The notes under the pieces: model-generated
Told to the model about the DNA's origin: nothing
The model's input: only the letters and a program-made list of their open reading frames with translations
Databases searched by the model: none
Made by a program: the position numbers and the translations under genes
Shown: piece by piece, positions 13,451-20,441 of the stretch
Layout: the number at the start of each line of letters is the position of its first letter
Numbering within the stretch: position 1 is the stretch's first letter
Source of the DNA: Gammaproteobacteria bacterium
Lineage (GTDB): Bacteria > Pseudomonadota > Gammaproteobacteria > SZUA-140
DNA length: 20,441 bases
Direction: 5' to 3'
NCBI GenBank assembly: GCA_003230195.1
Contig: QIHH01000009.1
Location: forward strand, 1 to 20,441

Positions 13451-15592
13451 TCATACATCGCCATAACGCGCCGCATCCCCCAACCAGCGCCGAATGATCG
13501 GTGCCACCCGCTGCGGGTACTGCTGCATTAACAACGCCGCCGTGCGGTTAACCGCTGGGATCATCACCTGATCACGCACAATATCAGCAATTCGAAACTG
13601 CAACTCACCGGTTTGCCGTGTGCCTAGGATCTCACCCGGGCCACGCAGCGCCAGATCACGGCGTGCAATCTCAAAACCATCACTGGTCTCCCGCATCGCC
13701 GCCAGACGCGCCTTACCCTGCTGCGACAGGGGGGCATGATACATCAAAACGCAGTTGCTTTTTTCACTACCACGCCCTACCCGACCGCGCAGTTGGTGCA
13801 GCTGCGCCAAACCTAGCCGCTCGGCATTTTCAATCACCATCAGGCTCGCATTGGGCACATCGACCCCCACCTCGATCACCGTCGTCGCCACCAGCAGGTC
13901 AATCTCACCCGCCTTAAAAGCAGCCATCACTGCCGATTTTTCCGGCGCTTTCAATCGCCCGTGGATCAACCCAACGTTCAGATCAGGCAGTGCTTCTGCC
14001 AGCTGCTCAACAGTATCTTCCGCTGCCTGACACTGCAGCGCCTCCGACTCTTCTATCAGCGTGCAGACCCAATAGGCCTGGCAACCACTGCGGCACGCCT
14101 GATGAACACGCTGCACCACCTCGTCACGCCGCCCATCTTGCAACACCACCGTTTCAACTGGCTTGCGCCCCGGCGGCAGTTCATCAATCACTGAACTATC
14201 GAGATCAGCGTAGGCAGTCATTGCCAATGTGCGCGGGATCGGTGTTGCGGTCATGATCAACTGGTGCGGGAACTGATTCCCCTGCTGTCGTCCCTTTTCG
14301 CGCAGCGCCAAACGCTGATGGACCCCAAAGCGATGTTGCTCATCCACCACCACAAAGCCGAGCTTCGAAAAAACCACCTCTTCCTGAAACAGTGCATGCG
14401 TACCGACCACCACCTGCGCCTCACCACTGCGAATCCGTGCCAGCGCAGTAGCACGCACCTTGCCCTTCGATTTACCGGAAAGCCATTCCATCTCAATCTT
14501 AAGCGGTGCCAGCCACTGTGCAAAATTTTGCCGGTGCTGCTCAGCTAACAATTCAGTCGGGGCCATCACCACCGCCTGATATCCCGCTTCCACTGCCTGT
14601 AGCACCGCTAACGCCGCAACCACTGTTTTGCCACAACCAACATCCCCCTGCACTAGGCGCTGCATCGGAGAAGCCTGCTGCATATCATGAATCACTTCAT
14701 CCACCACCCGCTGCTGTGCACCGGTCAACTTAAAAGGGAGCTGATCAAGCAACTGCTGGCGCAATTTACCCGCCACTTCCATACGAGGCGCACGTTGCGC
14801 GCGATTCTTTTCCCGCAACTGCTGCATGCTCAACTGCTGCGCCAACAGTTCTTCAAAGGCGAGGCGTTGCTGTGCAGGGTGTTTGCCTTCGATCAGGTCA
14901 TACTGCGACGCATCAACCGGTGGACGATGCACATAATGAATCGCCTCGGCGAGCGGCGGCATCCCCAGTTGTATCAACACCTCTTCAGGCAATAACTCCT
15001 GTAGTGCATCCTCATCAGATGACCCGTTTTTGTCACTGGGTAACAGTTGCAGCAACGCCTGATCAGTCAGCGCCCGCATACTCGCCTGGCGCAATCCTTC
15101 GGTGGTGGGGTAGACCGGTGTCAGGCGTGCCTCCACCGGCAGCGATTGATTCGGTTCGATTTCATGATATTCCGGATGCGACAGCTCTAGCGTCGCCTGA
15201 CCATGACGCACCTCACCATAACAACGCACCCAAGTGCCCGCTTTCAGCCCCGCCTGTTGACGAGCCGTGAAGTGAAAAAAACGTAACGTGAGCGAACCGG
15301 TGCCATCGCTGATGCGGGTCAATAACATGCGACGACGGCCAAAGCGCACATCAGAGGCCTGAACCTCGCCCTGCACCAGCACCTCTTCACCGGCGACCAA
15401 TGCGCCAATCGGTACGATCTCGGTTCGGTTCTGGTAACGCAGTGGTAGGTGAAAAAAGAGATCCCACACTTGATTGATACCGAGCCGCGCCAGCTTTTCA
15501 AGCGCTTGCGGCCCCACTCCTTTGAGATATCGAACCGATGACGATAGCCCATTCGCAGCTATGTTGGCTTTGGCTAGCGTTGCCTTTTTCAT
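13451..15592 (-). CDS. recG: ATP-dependent DNA helicase RecG
   Basis: This 713-residue superfamily 2 helicase is of normal length. The N-terminal wedge/OB domain (about 20-150) has VRYLKGVGPQALEKLARLGI and DLFFHLPLRYQNRT. The helicase core has GDVGCGKT (315-322), MAPTELLAEQH, the DEQH box (417-420), MTATPIPRTLAMTAYADLD, IHGRLK, VGVDVPNAS and QLRGRVGRG. RecG remodels stalled forks and branched DNA and drives branch migration of Holliday junctions. GAGAGAG lies 6 nt before the ATG. The 49-bp gap from ridA contains an 11-bp direct repeat. The spoT-ridA-recG order is common in Pseudomonas-type genomes. Confidence 0.97.
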   Translation of the reverse strand: MKKATLAKANIAANGLSSSVRYLKGVGPQALEKLARLGINQVWDLFFHLPLRYQNRTEIVPIGALVAGEEVLVQGEVQASDVRFGRRRMLLTRISDGTGSLTLRFFHFTARQQAGLKAGTWVRCYGEVRHGQATLELSHPEYHEIEPNQSLPVEARLTPVYPTTEGLRQASMRALTDQALLQLLPSDKNGSSDEDALQELLPEEVLIQLGMPPLAEAIHYVHRPPVDASQYDLIEGKHPAQQRLAFEELLAQQLSMQQLREKNRAQRAPRMEVAGKLRQQLLDQLPFKLTGAQQRVVDEVIHDMQQASPMQRLVQGDVGCGKTVVAALAVLQAVEAGYQAVVMAPTELLAEQHRQNFAQWLAPLKIEMEWLSGKSKGKVRATALARIRSGEAQVVVGTHALFQEEVVFSKLGFVVVDEQHRFGVHQRLALREKGRQQGNQFPHQLIMTATPIPRTLAMTAYADLDSSVIDELPPGRKPVETVVLQDGRRDEVVQRVHQACRSGCQAYWVCTLIEESEALQCQAAEDTVEQLAEALPDLNVGLIHGRLKAPEKSAVMAAFKAGEIDLLVATTVIEVGVDVPNASLMVIENAERLGLAQLHQLRGRVGRGSEKSNCVLMYHAPLSQQGKARLAAMRETSDGFEIARRDLALRGPGEILGTRQTGELQFRIADIVRDQVMIPAVNRTAALLMQQYPQRVAPIIRRWLGDAARYGDV

Positions 15593-15608
15593 CGTAGCTC
15601 TCTCGCTA

Positions 15609-15636
15609 GCTCAGATAAAATAGCCGCTCAGATAAA
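15609..15636. repeat. 11-bp direct repeat upstream of recG
   Basis: GCTCAGATAAA occurs at 15609-15619 and again at 15626-15636, a 17-bp period, inside the short ridA-recG spacer. On the coding strand it reads TTTATCTGAGC twice, just before the recG ribosome binding site. It may be a partial tandem duplication or paired protein-binding half-sites. Confidence 0.6.
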
Positions 15637-15641
15637 CGCGA

Positions 15642-16034
15642 TCAGGCGCGCGCGCCAAGATGCATCACCGCGTCCATTTCAACTTCAGCACCACGTGGCA
15701 GTGCCACCACTTGCACCGCCGCACGCGCTGGAAATGGCGTTTCAAAATAGCGTGCCATCACCTCGTTTACGGTCGTAAAACAACCAAGATCGGTGAGAAA
15801 AATATTGAGCTTTACAATATCCGCCATCTCACCACCTGCAGCCTGCGCCACCGCGCGCAGGTTTTCAAAAACCTGCACGATCTGCGCCTCGGTATCACCA
15901 TCAATCATCTCCATGGTTTCAGGCACCAGTGGAATCTGCCCAGACAGATAAACCGCATCAGCCACTTTCACTGCCTGTGAATAGGTGCCAATCGCACTCG
16001 GGGCCTGTTCTGTACTAATAATTTCACGCGCCAT
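15642..16034 (-). CDS. ridA: RidA family enamine/imine deaminase
   Basis: This 130-residue YjgF/YER057c/UK114 protein has IGTYSQAVKV near the N-terminus, LSGQIPLVPETMEM, VFENLRAVAQAAGG and the signature PARAAVQVVALPRGAEVEMDA. Arg104 and Glu119 correspond to the substrate-binding Arg105 and Glu120 of E. coli RidA. These trimeric cytosolic enzymes hydrolyse reactive 2-aminoacrylate-type imines released by PLP enzymes. A strong AGAGGAGAAGG lies before the ATG, 22 bp after spoT. The neighbourhood, between spoT and recG, is typical. Confidence 0.95.
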   Translation of the reverse strand: MAREIISTEQAPSAIGTYSQAVKVADAVYLSGQIPLVPETMEMIDGDTEAQIVQVFENLRAVAQAAGGEMADIVKLNIFLTDLGCFTTVNEVMARYFETPFPARAAVQVVALPRGAEVEMDAVMHLGARA

Positions 16035-16056
16035 ATTTCCTTCTCCTCTAAAATGA

Positions 16057-18300
16057 TCAACCCTTAATTCGCGTAATTCGAGACACCATCTCGATCGCCT
16101 TCACATGACGCATCACACGTGCCAGATGAATACGCCCCTGCACTGAGATCGAAAAAGTTAACGCACTGTATTTACCATCACGGCTATCGATCGACACGTT
16201 ATTAATATTCGCATCCATCTCAGCAATCGCCGATGCGATCGTCGCTAACACGCCACGACGGTTAAGCACATCCACCCGAATATCAACCGGGAATTCGCCT
16301 TCTGTGTTTGCTTCCCAGCGCACATCAACCCATTTTTCAGGGCTATTGCGAAAGTCTGCCACATTTTTACATGATTCGGTATGCACGACGATACCGCGCC
16401 CAGCAGAGACAAACCCCTGAATCGAGTCACCCGGTATCGGATGGCAGCAGCGTGCAAACGTCACCACCATTCCCTCAGTACCAGAAATAGCCAGCGGTCG
16501 CATTTTATTACCACCCAACCAAGCAGGCATATAGCGACTAAAAGCATGTTTTAGCGTCTGAGAACGGCTCTGCGCATCGCCTTTAAAAACCGGTGCCTCG
16601 GCAATACGACGCGCCACCAGTGGTGCCGGACGATTACCCAGACCAATATCTTCAAAAACACCTTCTAGTTTGTCGCAACGAAATTCATCAATAATCATCT
16701 GCATATAACCCGGTGACAACTCATTGAGCGACAAAGAGTAACCTTTGAGCGCCTGTTCCAGCATACGCCGTCCCAATTCAATCGATTCATCACGTTGCAA
16801 GTGTTTCAGATAGTAGCGAATATTCGTGCGCGCTTTACCCGTCACCACAAAGTTGAGCCAAGTTGGATTCGGCTGTGCTGCGGGTGTGGTGATGATGCGC
16901 ACGGTCTGCCCATTCATCAACGGCGTACTGAGTGGCCCCAAGCGGCGATCGATCTTCGCCGCCACACAACGATTTCCCACATCAGTATGCACCGCATAGG
17001 CAAAATCGACCGCTGTTGAGCCTCGCGGTAATTCCATAATCGTCCCTTTCGGAGTAAAAACATAAACCTCTTCCGGAAAGAGATCAATCTTAACATTCTC
17101 AAGGAATTCCAGAGAATCGCCCGAACTCTTCTGCATTTCCAGCAGGCTAAGCATCCATTCGCGCACGCGACGATGAGAACGCCCTTCCGCAAATGTCCCC
17201 TCTTCATCGCCCTGTTTATAGAGCCAATGCGCTGCTACACCTGCCTCAGCGAGACGATCCATGTCCCGAGTGCGAATCTGCACCTCAATCGGCACCCCGT
17301 AAGGGCCAAACAAAATGGTATGCAGTGATTGATAGCCATTCGCCTTAGGAATCGCAATATAGTCTTTAAACTTACCGGGCAGTGGTTTATAGAGATTATG
17401 CACCGCCCCTAGGACACGGTAACAGCTGTCCACCGAATCCACCGTGATGCGAAAGGCATAGACATCAAACACCTCAGAAAATGACAACTGCTTATTCTGC
17501 ATTTTCATATAAATGCTATAGAGCAACTTTTCACGCCCATCAACAGCGCCATCAAGACTCTCTTCCTGCAAGCAACCTTCAATCGCATCCTGCACCTTAC
17601 TAACAATCTCCTTGCGATTACCGCGCGCCTTGCGTACAGACTCTGTAATCACACGATGGCGCATCGGAAAGTACTCTGAAAAGCCAAGTTCCTGCAGCTC
17701 GGTACGCATCCCGTTCATACCTAGGCGATTGGCGATTGGGGCGTAGATATCAAGCGTTTCACGTGCGATACGACGACGTTTATCGCTGCGCATCGCGCCC
17801 AGTGTGCGCATGTTATGCAGCCGATCGGCCAGCTTGATGATGATGACGCGAATATCCTGCACCATCGCCAACAGCATCTTACGAAAATTTTCCGCCTGCG
17901 CTTCGACCTTGCTTTCAAATTCGATCTGGGTCAGTTTGCTGACACCATCCACTAACGATGCAACATCGTCACCAAAGAGCTCAGCAACCTGCTTTTTTCC
18001 AGTTGGGGTATCTTCAATCACATCGTGCAGAATTGCCGCGACGATACTATCAGCATCCATCCGCATCTCTGCTAGAATGGTAGCCACCGCGAGTGGGTGG
18101 GTAATATAAGGATCGCCAGACTTACGCATCTGCCCCTGATGGGCCTTTGCGCCAAAAAGATAGGCGTGGTAAATATTAGCTAACGGCTCCTCATCAAGAT
18201 AATCACCCAGCGCGAGACATAAAGCCTCATACGCATCATCCGCGCGCGCTTCGCTGGGAAGTGTAATTTCGGGGAATTCAAGCAGAGCAGGGTTGCTCAA
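16057..18300 (-). CDS. spoT: Bifunctional (p)ppGpp synthetase/hydrolase SpoT
   Basis: This 747-residue Rel/Spo protein holds both activities. The HD hydrolase domain has HQGQMRKSGDPYITHPLAVA, HDVIEDT with His92 and Asp93, and LADRLHNMRTL. The synthetase domain has LLYSIYMKM, KFKDYIAIPKANGYQSLHT (310-328) and VEVQIRT-like IEVQIRT. The loop reads GKFKD, the basic type seen in bifunctional enzymes, not the acidic loop of RelA. A TGS domain (about 404-465), the conserved CCHPIPGD (618-625) and a C-terminal ACT domain (about 666-747) follow. The start is TTG at 18300, 3 bp after the rpoZ stop; no ATG or GTG exists before the hydrolase domain, so translation is probably coupled to rpoZ. The rpoZ-spoT pairing is conserved in gammaproteobacteria. 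Confidence 0.95.
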   Translation of the reverse strand: MSNPALLEFPEITLPSEARADDAYEALCLALGDYLDEEPLANIYHAYLFGAKAHQGQMRKSGDPYITHPLAVATILAEMRMDADSIVAAILHDVIEDTPTGKKQVAELFGDDVASLVDGVSKLTQIEFESKVEAQAENFRKMLLAMVQDIRVIIIKLADRLHNMRTLGAMRSDKRRRIARETLDIYAPIANRLGMNGMRTELQELGFSEYFPMRHRVITESVRKARGNRKEIVSKVQDAIEGCLQEESLDGAVDGREKLLYSIYMKMQNKQLSFSEVFDVYAFRITVDSVDSCYRVLGAVHNLYKPLPGKFKDYIAIPKANGYQSLHTILFGPYGVPIEVQIRTRDMDRLAEAGVAAHWLYKQGDEEGTFAEGRSHRRVREWMLSLLEMQKSSGDSLEFLENVKIDLFPEEVYVFTPKGTIMELPRGSTAVDFAYAVHTDVGNRCVAAKIDRRLGPLSTPLMNGQTVRIITTPAAQPNPTWLNFVVTGKARTNIRYYLKHLQRDESIELGRRMLEQALKGYSLSLNELSPGYMQMIIDEFRCDKLEGVFEDIGLGNRPAPLVARRIAEAPVFKGDAQSRSQTLKHAFSRYMPAWLGGNKMRPLAISGTEGMVVTFARCCHPIPGDSIQGFVSAGRGIVVHTESCKNVADFRNSPEKWVDVRWEANTEGEFPVDIRVDVLNRRGVLATIASAIAEMDANINNVSIDSRDGKYSALTFSISVQGRIHLARVMRHVKAIEMVSRITRIKG

Positions 18301-18303
18301 GGT

Positions 18304-18594
18304 TTAGCTCGTGGTTGTAGGCCAGTCACCTTGCGCTTCTGTAGAAGCGGCATCCTGGTCACCCAGCAACGCATCGTCATCAATAAGACTAGCTGGTTTA
18401 TCAACCAGAATAGAAGCGTTCACCTTATTTTGTGCAATTTCACGTAGTGCCAGAACGGTCGGTTTGTCGTTTTCCCATTCCAGTTCAGATTCACCACCGT
18501 TCGCCAGCTGGCGCGCACGTTTGCTGGCAACCAGTACCAATTCAAAACGGTTATCTACATTTTCCAAGCAATCTTCTACGGTTACGCGCGCCAT
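18304..18594 (-). CDS. rpoZ: DNA-directed RNA polymerase omega subunit
   Basis: This 96-residue protein begins MARVTVEDCLENVDNRFELV, followed by ASKRARQL and DKPTVLALREIAQNKV, all hallmarks of omega. Omega stabilises the beta-prime subunit and forms part of one ppGpp site on polymerase, which fits its pairing with spoT. The acidic Ala/Asp/Thr-rich tail after residue 65 is variable in the family. TAGGAG lies 8 nt before the ATG. The gene that usually precedes it, gmk, is missing here; a 388-bp noncoding stretch separates it from trmB. Confidence 0.96.
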   Translation of the reverse strand: MARVTVEDCLENVDNRFELVLVASKRARQLANGGESELEWENDKPTVLALREIAQNKVNASILVDKPASLIDDDALLGDQDAASTEAQGDWPTTTS

Positions 18595-18982
18595 CGTTTA
18601 TACTCCTAATTAACACTCTGTGTTTTCTATCGAGGAAACAATCGCGAAGTATAGCGCCATTTTGTGCATTCTCATATTTTTACTTGACTCAATCGAAAGC
18701 AATTTTCCATTTTGGCTATCAGCACACTCAATATCATAAACCTTAGCAGGCTCATCGCCTTGCTCTGGCTCACCATTAATGGTAAAAAAACCACATTATT
18801 CTGCTGCCTTATCAAGTCTGTTTTTTCACGTGGAGAATCAATCTCCACCACATTCTCAGCACACCTGATTCAGGCCTCTTAATATTGTTTGTCTGCTGGC
18901 GAGAGCCGACGCCACCAATCACATGGTCGGTGCATAAGAGCAGCATCAGGTACCGACAGTTCACCAGCAAGGATCAATAATC
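18595..18982 (-). other. 388-bp spacer between trmB and rpoZ, rich in inverted repeats
   Basis: No convincing gene is present on either strand. Several short inverted repeats are seen: TGCTGG/CCAGCA (18894-18899, 18964-18969); GTCGGT (18926-18931), which can pair with either ACCGAC (18952-18957) or CCGAC (18906-18910); GTGGAGA/TCTCCAC (18830-18848); the 12-bp palindrome ACCATTAATGGT (18772-18783) beside a run of seven A; and AGCAGGC/GCCTTGCT with one bulge (18745-18764). None has a U-tract on the correct side for an intrinsic terminator. The end near rpoZ should contain its promoter. Confidence 0.6.
18648..18653 (-). promoter_or_regulatory. Possible -10 box of the rpoZ-spoT promoter
   Basis: The - strand reads TATACT, a 5/6 match to TATAAT, 54 bp before the rpoZ start. 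No good -35 hexamer lies 16-18 bp further upstream, so this is weak and rests mainly on position after a long noncoding gap. Confidence 0.3.
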
Positions 18983-19690
18983 TCAAATCGTTCGCTTAAA
19001 AAGCAAGTCGCACACACCATGGCCAAGTCGATGCCCGCGCTGCTCAAATTTGGTTAACGGTCTAAATTCTGGGCGCGCTGCATACTCACCACTCGCAACA
19101 CAATTTTCATAGCCCGGCGCTTCACTCATCACTTTCATCATATGTTTTGCATAGGCCTGCCAATCGGTCGCCATATGGAACACACCACCCGGCTTTAACT
19201 TTTTACAGACCAATGAAACAAATTCAGACTGTACGATACGCCGCTTATGATGACGCCTTTTATGCCACGGGTCTGGGAAAAAAAGTTGCAGGCGCTCAAG
19301 ACTGCCATCAGGAATCATCTTTGATAGCACCACCACCGCATCTTCACTAATCACCCGCACATTGGTCGATCCGTTTTCACCCACCTGGCGCAATAGACTA
19401 CCCATGCCAGGACGGTAGACCTCAACCCCTAGGTAATCATTTTCAGGATGCGCAACAGCCATCGCAGCGAGTGATTCACCCATGCCAAATCCGACTTCAA
19501 GAATGCGCGGTGCGCGGCGCCCAAAGACTTGATCAAGGTCAAGCATGTCACTACCAGGCTCAATCCCGCAGGTTGGCCACTGCGCTTCCAAGCCTCGACG
19601 CTGTCCTTCAGTAAAGCGGCCCTCGCGACGCATAAAACTACGTACCTTACGTAAGGTACCGTCGCCTGGCTTTACTATCTCGGTAGTCAC
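18983..19690 (-). CDS. trmB: tRNA (guanine-N7-)-methyltransferase TrmB
   Basis: This 235-residue SAM-dependent enzyme makes m7G46 in the tRNA variable loop. The SAM-binding motif ILEVGFGMGESLAAMA (63-78), LGVEVYRPG, the family motif LQLFFPDPWHKRRHHKRR (134-151), GGVFHMATDW and the C-terminal TKFEQRGHRLGHGVCDLLF match E. coli TrmB closely. The start is GTG at 19690, with no strong ribosome binding site in the AT-rich upstream bases; the N-terminal KVRSFMRREGRFTEGQ aligns with the E. coli protein (RIRSFVRRQGRLTKGQ), supporting that start. It follows thiG by 47 bp, an order also seen in Pseudomonas (thiS-thiG-trmB). Confidence 0.96.
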   Translation of the reverse strand: MTTEIVKPGDGTLRKVRSFMRREGRFTEGQRRGLEAQWPTCGIEPGSDMLDLDQVFGRRAPRILEVGFGMGESLAAMAVAHPENDYLGVEVYRPGMGSLLRQVGENGSTNVRVISEDAVVVLSKMIPDGSLERLQLFFPDPWHKRRHHKRRIVQSEFVSLVCKKLKPGGVFHMATDWQAYAKHMMKVMSEAPGYENCVASGEYAARPEFRPLTKFEQRGHRLGHGVCDLLFKRTI

Positions 19691-19737
19691 AAACAGAAAA
19701 TCTAAAAAAATAACGAATAGGCTAGCGTAACAGCACT

Positions 19738-20441
19738 TTAGAAAAACGTGCCATCAAGAGGGGATGATGCACTGGCAAAACGCTTGCGTGGGATACGACC
19801 GGCAAGATAAGCCTCACGCCCTGCTTCAACCGCCTTTTTCATCGCAGAGGCCATCAGGATTGGGTTATCAGCAGCGGCAATCGCGGTGTTCATTAACACC
19901 CCGTCACAACCAAGCTCCATCGCAATCGCGGCATCTGATGCAGTGCCAACACCAGCATCAACCAGAATCGGCACATTAGCATTTTCAACAATAGTCCGAA
20001 TATTATAGGGGTTACGAATACCCAGCCCAGAGCCAATAGGCGCTGCCAGCGGCATCACAGCAACCGCTCCCATCTCTTCAAGACGTTTTGCTGCAATCGG
20101 GTCATCATTGGTATAGACCATCACCTTGAAGCCTTCTTTTACTAAGACCTCAAGCGCTACATAAGTCTGCTGCAAATCAGGATAAAGAGTCTTTTCGTCG
20201 CCCAGCACTTCAAGCTTCACCAGGTTATGGCCATCAAGCAGTTCACGTGCCATGCGGCAGGTGCGTACGGCATCGTCTGCGGTGTAACACATCGCTGTAT
20301 TCGGTAGTAGGGTGTACTTCTCAGGAGAGATCACATCCAGCAGGTTTGGTTCATCGTTATTCTGGCCAATATTGGTACGACGCACCGCAACTGTCACAAT
20401 CTGTGCGCCACTCGCTTGCGTTGCCAACAGGGTCTCTTCAA
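19738..20441 (-). CDS. thiG: Thiazole synthase ThiG, 5' end outside the window
   Basis: The reading frame runs off the right edge; about 234 codons of the C-terminal part are seen, with EETLLATQASGAQIVTVAV at the edge matching the family's internal sequence, so the true start is outside. ThiG is a TIM-barrel enzyme that joins deoxyxylulose phosphate, dehydroglycine and ThiS thiocarboxylate sulfur to form the thiazole phosphate of thiamine. The Schiff-base lysine lies in LVKLEVLGDEKTLYPD. AAPIGSGLGIRNPYNI binds phosphate, and VPILVDAGVGTASDAAIAME and GVLMNTAIA follow. The C-terminus PLDGTFF is normal. ThiS would be expected just beyond the edge. Confidence 0.96.
   Translation of the reverse strand, partial: EETLLATQASGAQIVTVAVRRTNIGQNNDEPNLLDVISPEKYTLLPNTAMCYTADDAVRTCRMARELLDGHNLVKLEVLGDEKTLYPDLQQTYVALEVLVKEGFKVMVYTNDDPIAAKRLEEMGAVAVMPLAAPIGSGLGIRNPYNIRTIVENANVPILVDAGVGTASDAAIAMELGCDGVLMNTAIAAADNPILMASAMKKAVEAGREAYLAGRIPRKRFASASSPLDGTFF

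Noticed and set aside
18879..18986. Possible 35-codon frame on the - strand starting at TTG, overlapping the trmB stop (ends CDWWRRLSPADKQY)
   Set aside because: The overlap looks like coupling, but there is no ribosome binding site, no recognised family and the start is TTG. The same bases form the inverted repeats of the spacer. Conservation in relatives would revive it.

Overview
The window is chromosomal DNA of a gammaproteobacterium with base composition near 50% GC. The evidence is the gene content and order: an lptC-lptA-lptB-rpoN-hpf-ptsN-hprK-rapZ-EIIA(Man)-ptsH-ptsI-mgtE block, rpoZ-spoT-ridA-recG, ubiC-ubiA and thiG-trmB. hprK combined with a mannose-type EIIA and no sugar permease is typical of free-living or symbiotic gammaproteobacteria outside the enterics. 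I cannot name a genus from sequence alone.

Layout, left to right. Bases 1-239 hold the 3' end of nfo, the only gene on the + strand, followed by a strong intrinsic terminator. Bases 296-441 hold a 146-bp non-autonomous insertion (MITE-like) with 16-bp perfect terminal inverted repeats and a 5-bp TTACA direct repeat at its borders. It sits exactly at the stop codon of mgtE. Everything else lies on the - strand. Read in the direction of transcription (right to left), the order is thiG (partial), trmB, a 388-bp spacer rich in inverted repeats, rpoZ, spoT, ridA, recG, ubiC (interrupted by an in-frame TAG), ubiA, a CaCA-family Na+/Ca2+ exchanger, a 68-residue heavy-metal-associated domain protein, lptC, lptA, lptB, rpoN, hpf, ptsN, hprK, rapZ, an EIIA(Man)-type protein, ptsH, ptsI and mgtE.

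The genes form a few functional groups. LptC, LptA and LptB belong to the lipopolysaccharide export machine. RpoN (sigma-54) and HPF follow. PtsI (EI), HPr with both His15 and Ser46, HprK, EIIA(Ntr), EIIA(Man) and RapZ form a phosphotransfer chain that appears purely regulatory here, since no EIIB or EIIC is present. UbiC and UbiA carry out the first two dedicated steps of ubiquinone synthesis. RpoZ and SpoT link RNA polymerase and (p)ppGpp. Tight spacing (ATGA overlaps of hprK/rapZ and rapZ/EIIA, and gaps of 5-50 bp elsewhere) suggests long co-transcribed units.

I see no clearly new multi-gene system. The points most worth checking are: the premature amber codon in ubiC, with an intact, conserved C-terminus (including the catalytic Glu) still readable downstream; the MITE with its target duplication; the metal-related gene pair where kdsD-kdsC usually stand; an 11-bp direct repeat upstream of recG; and the inverted-repeat-rich spacer upstream of rpoZ.
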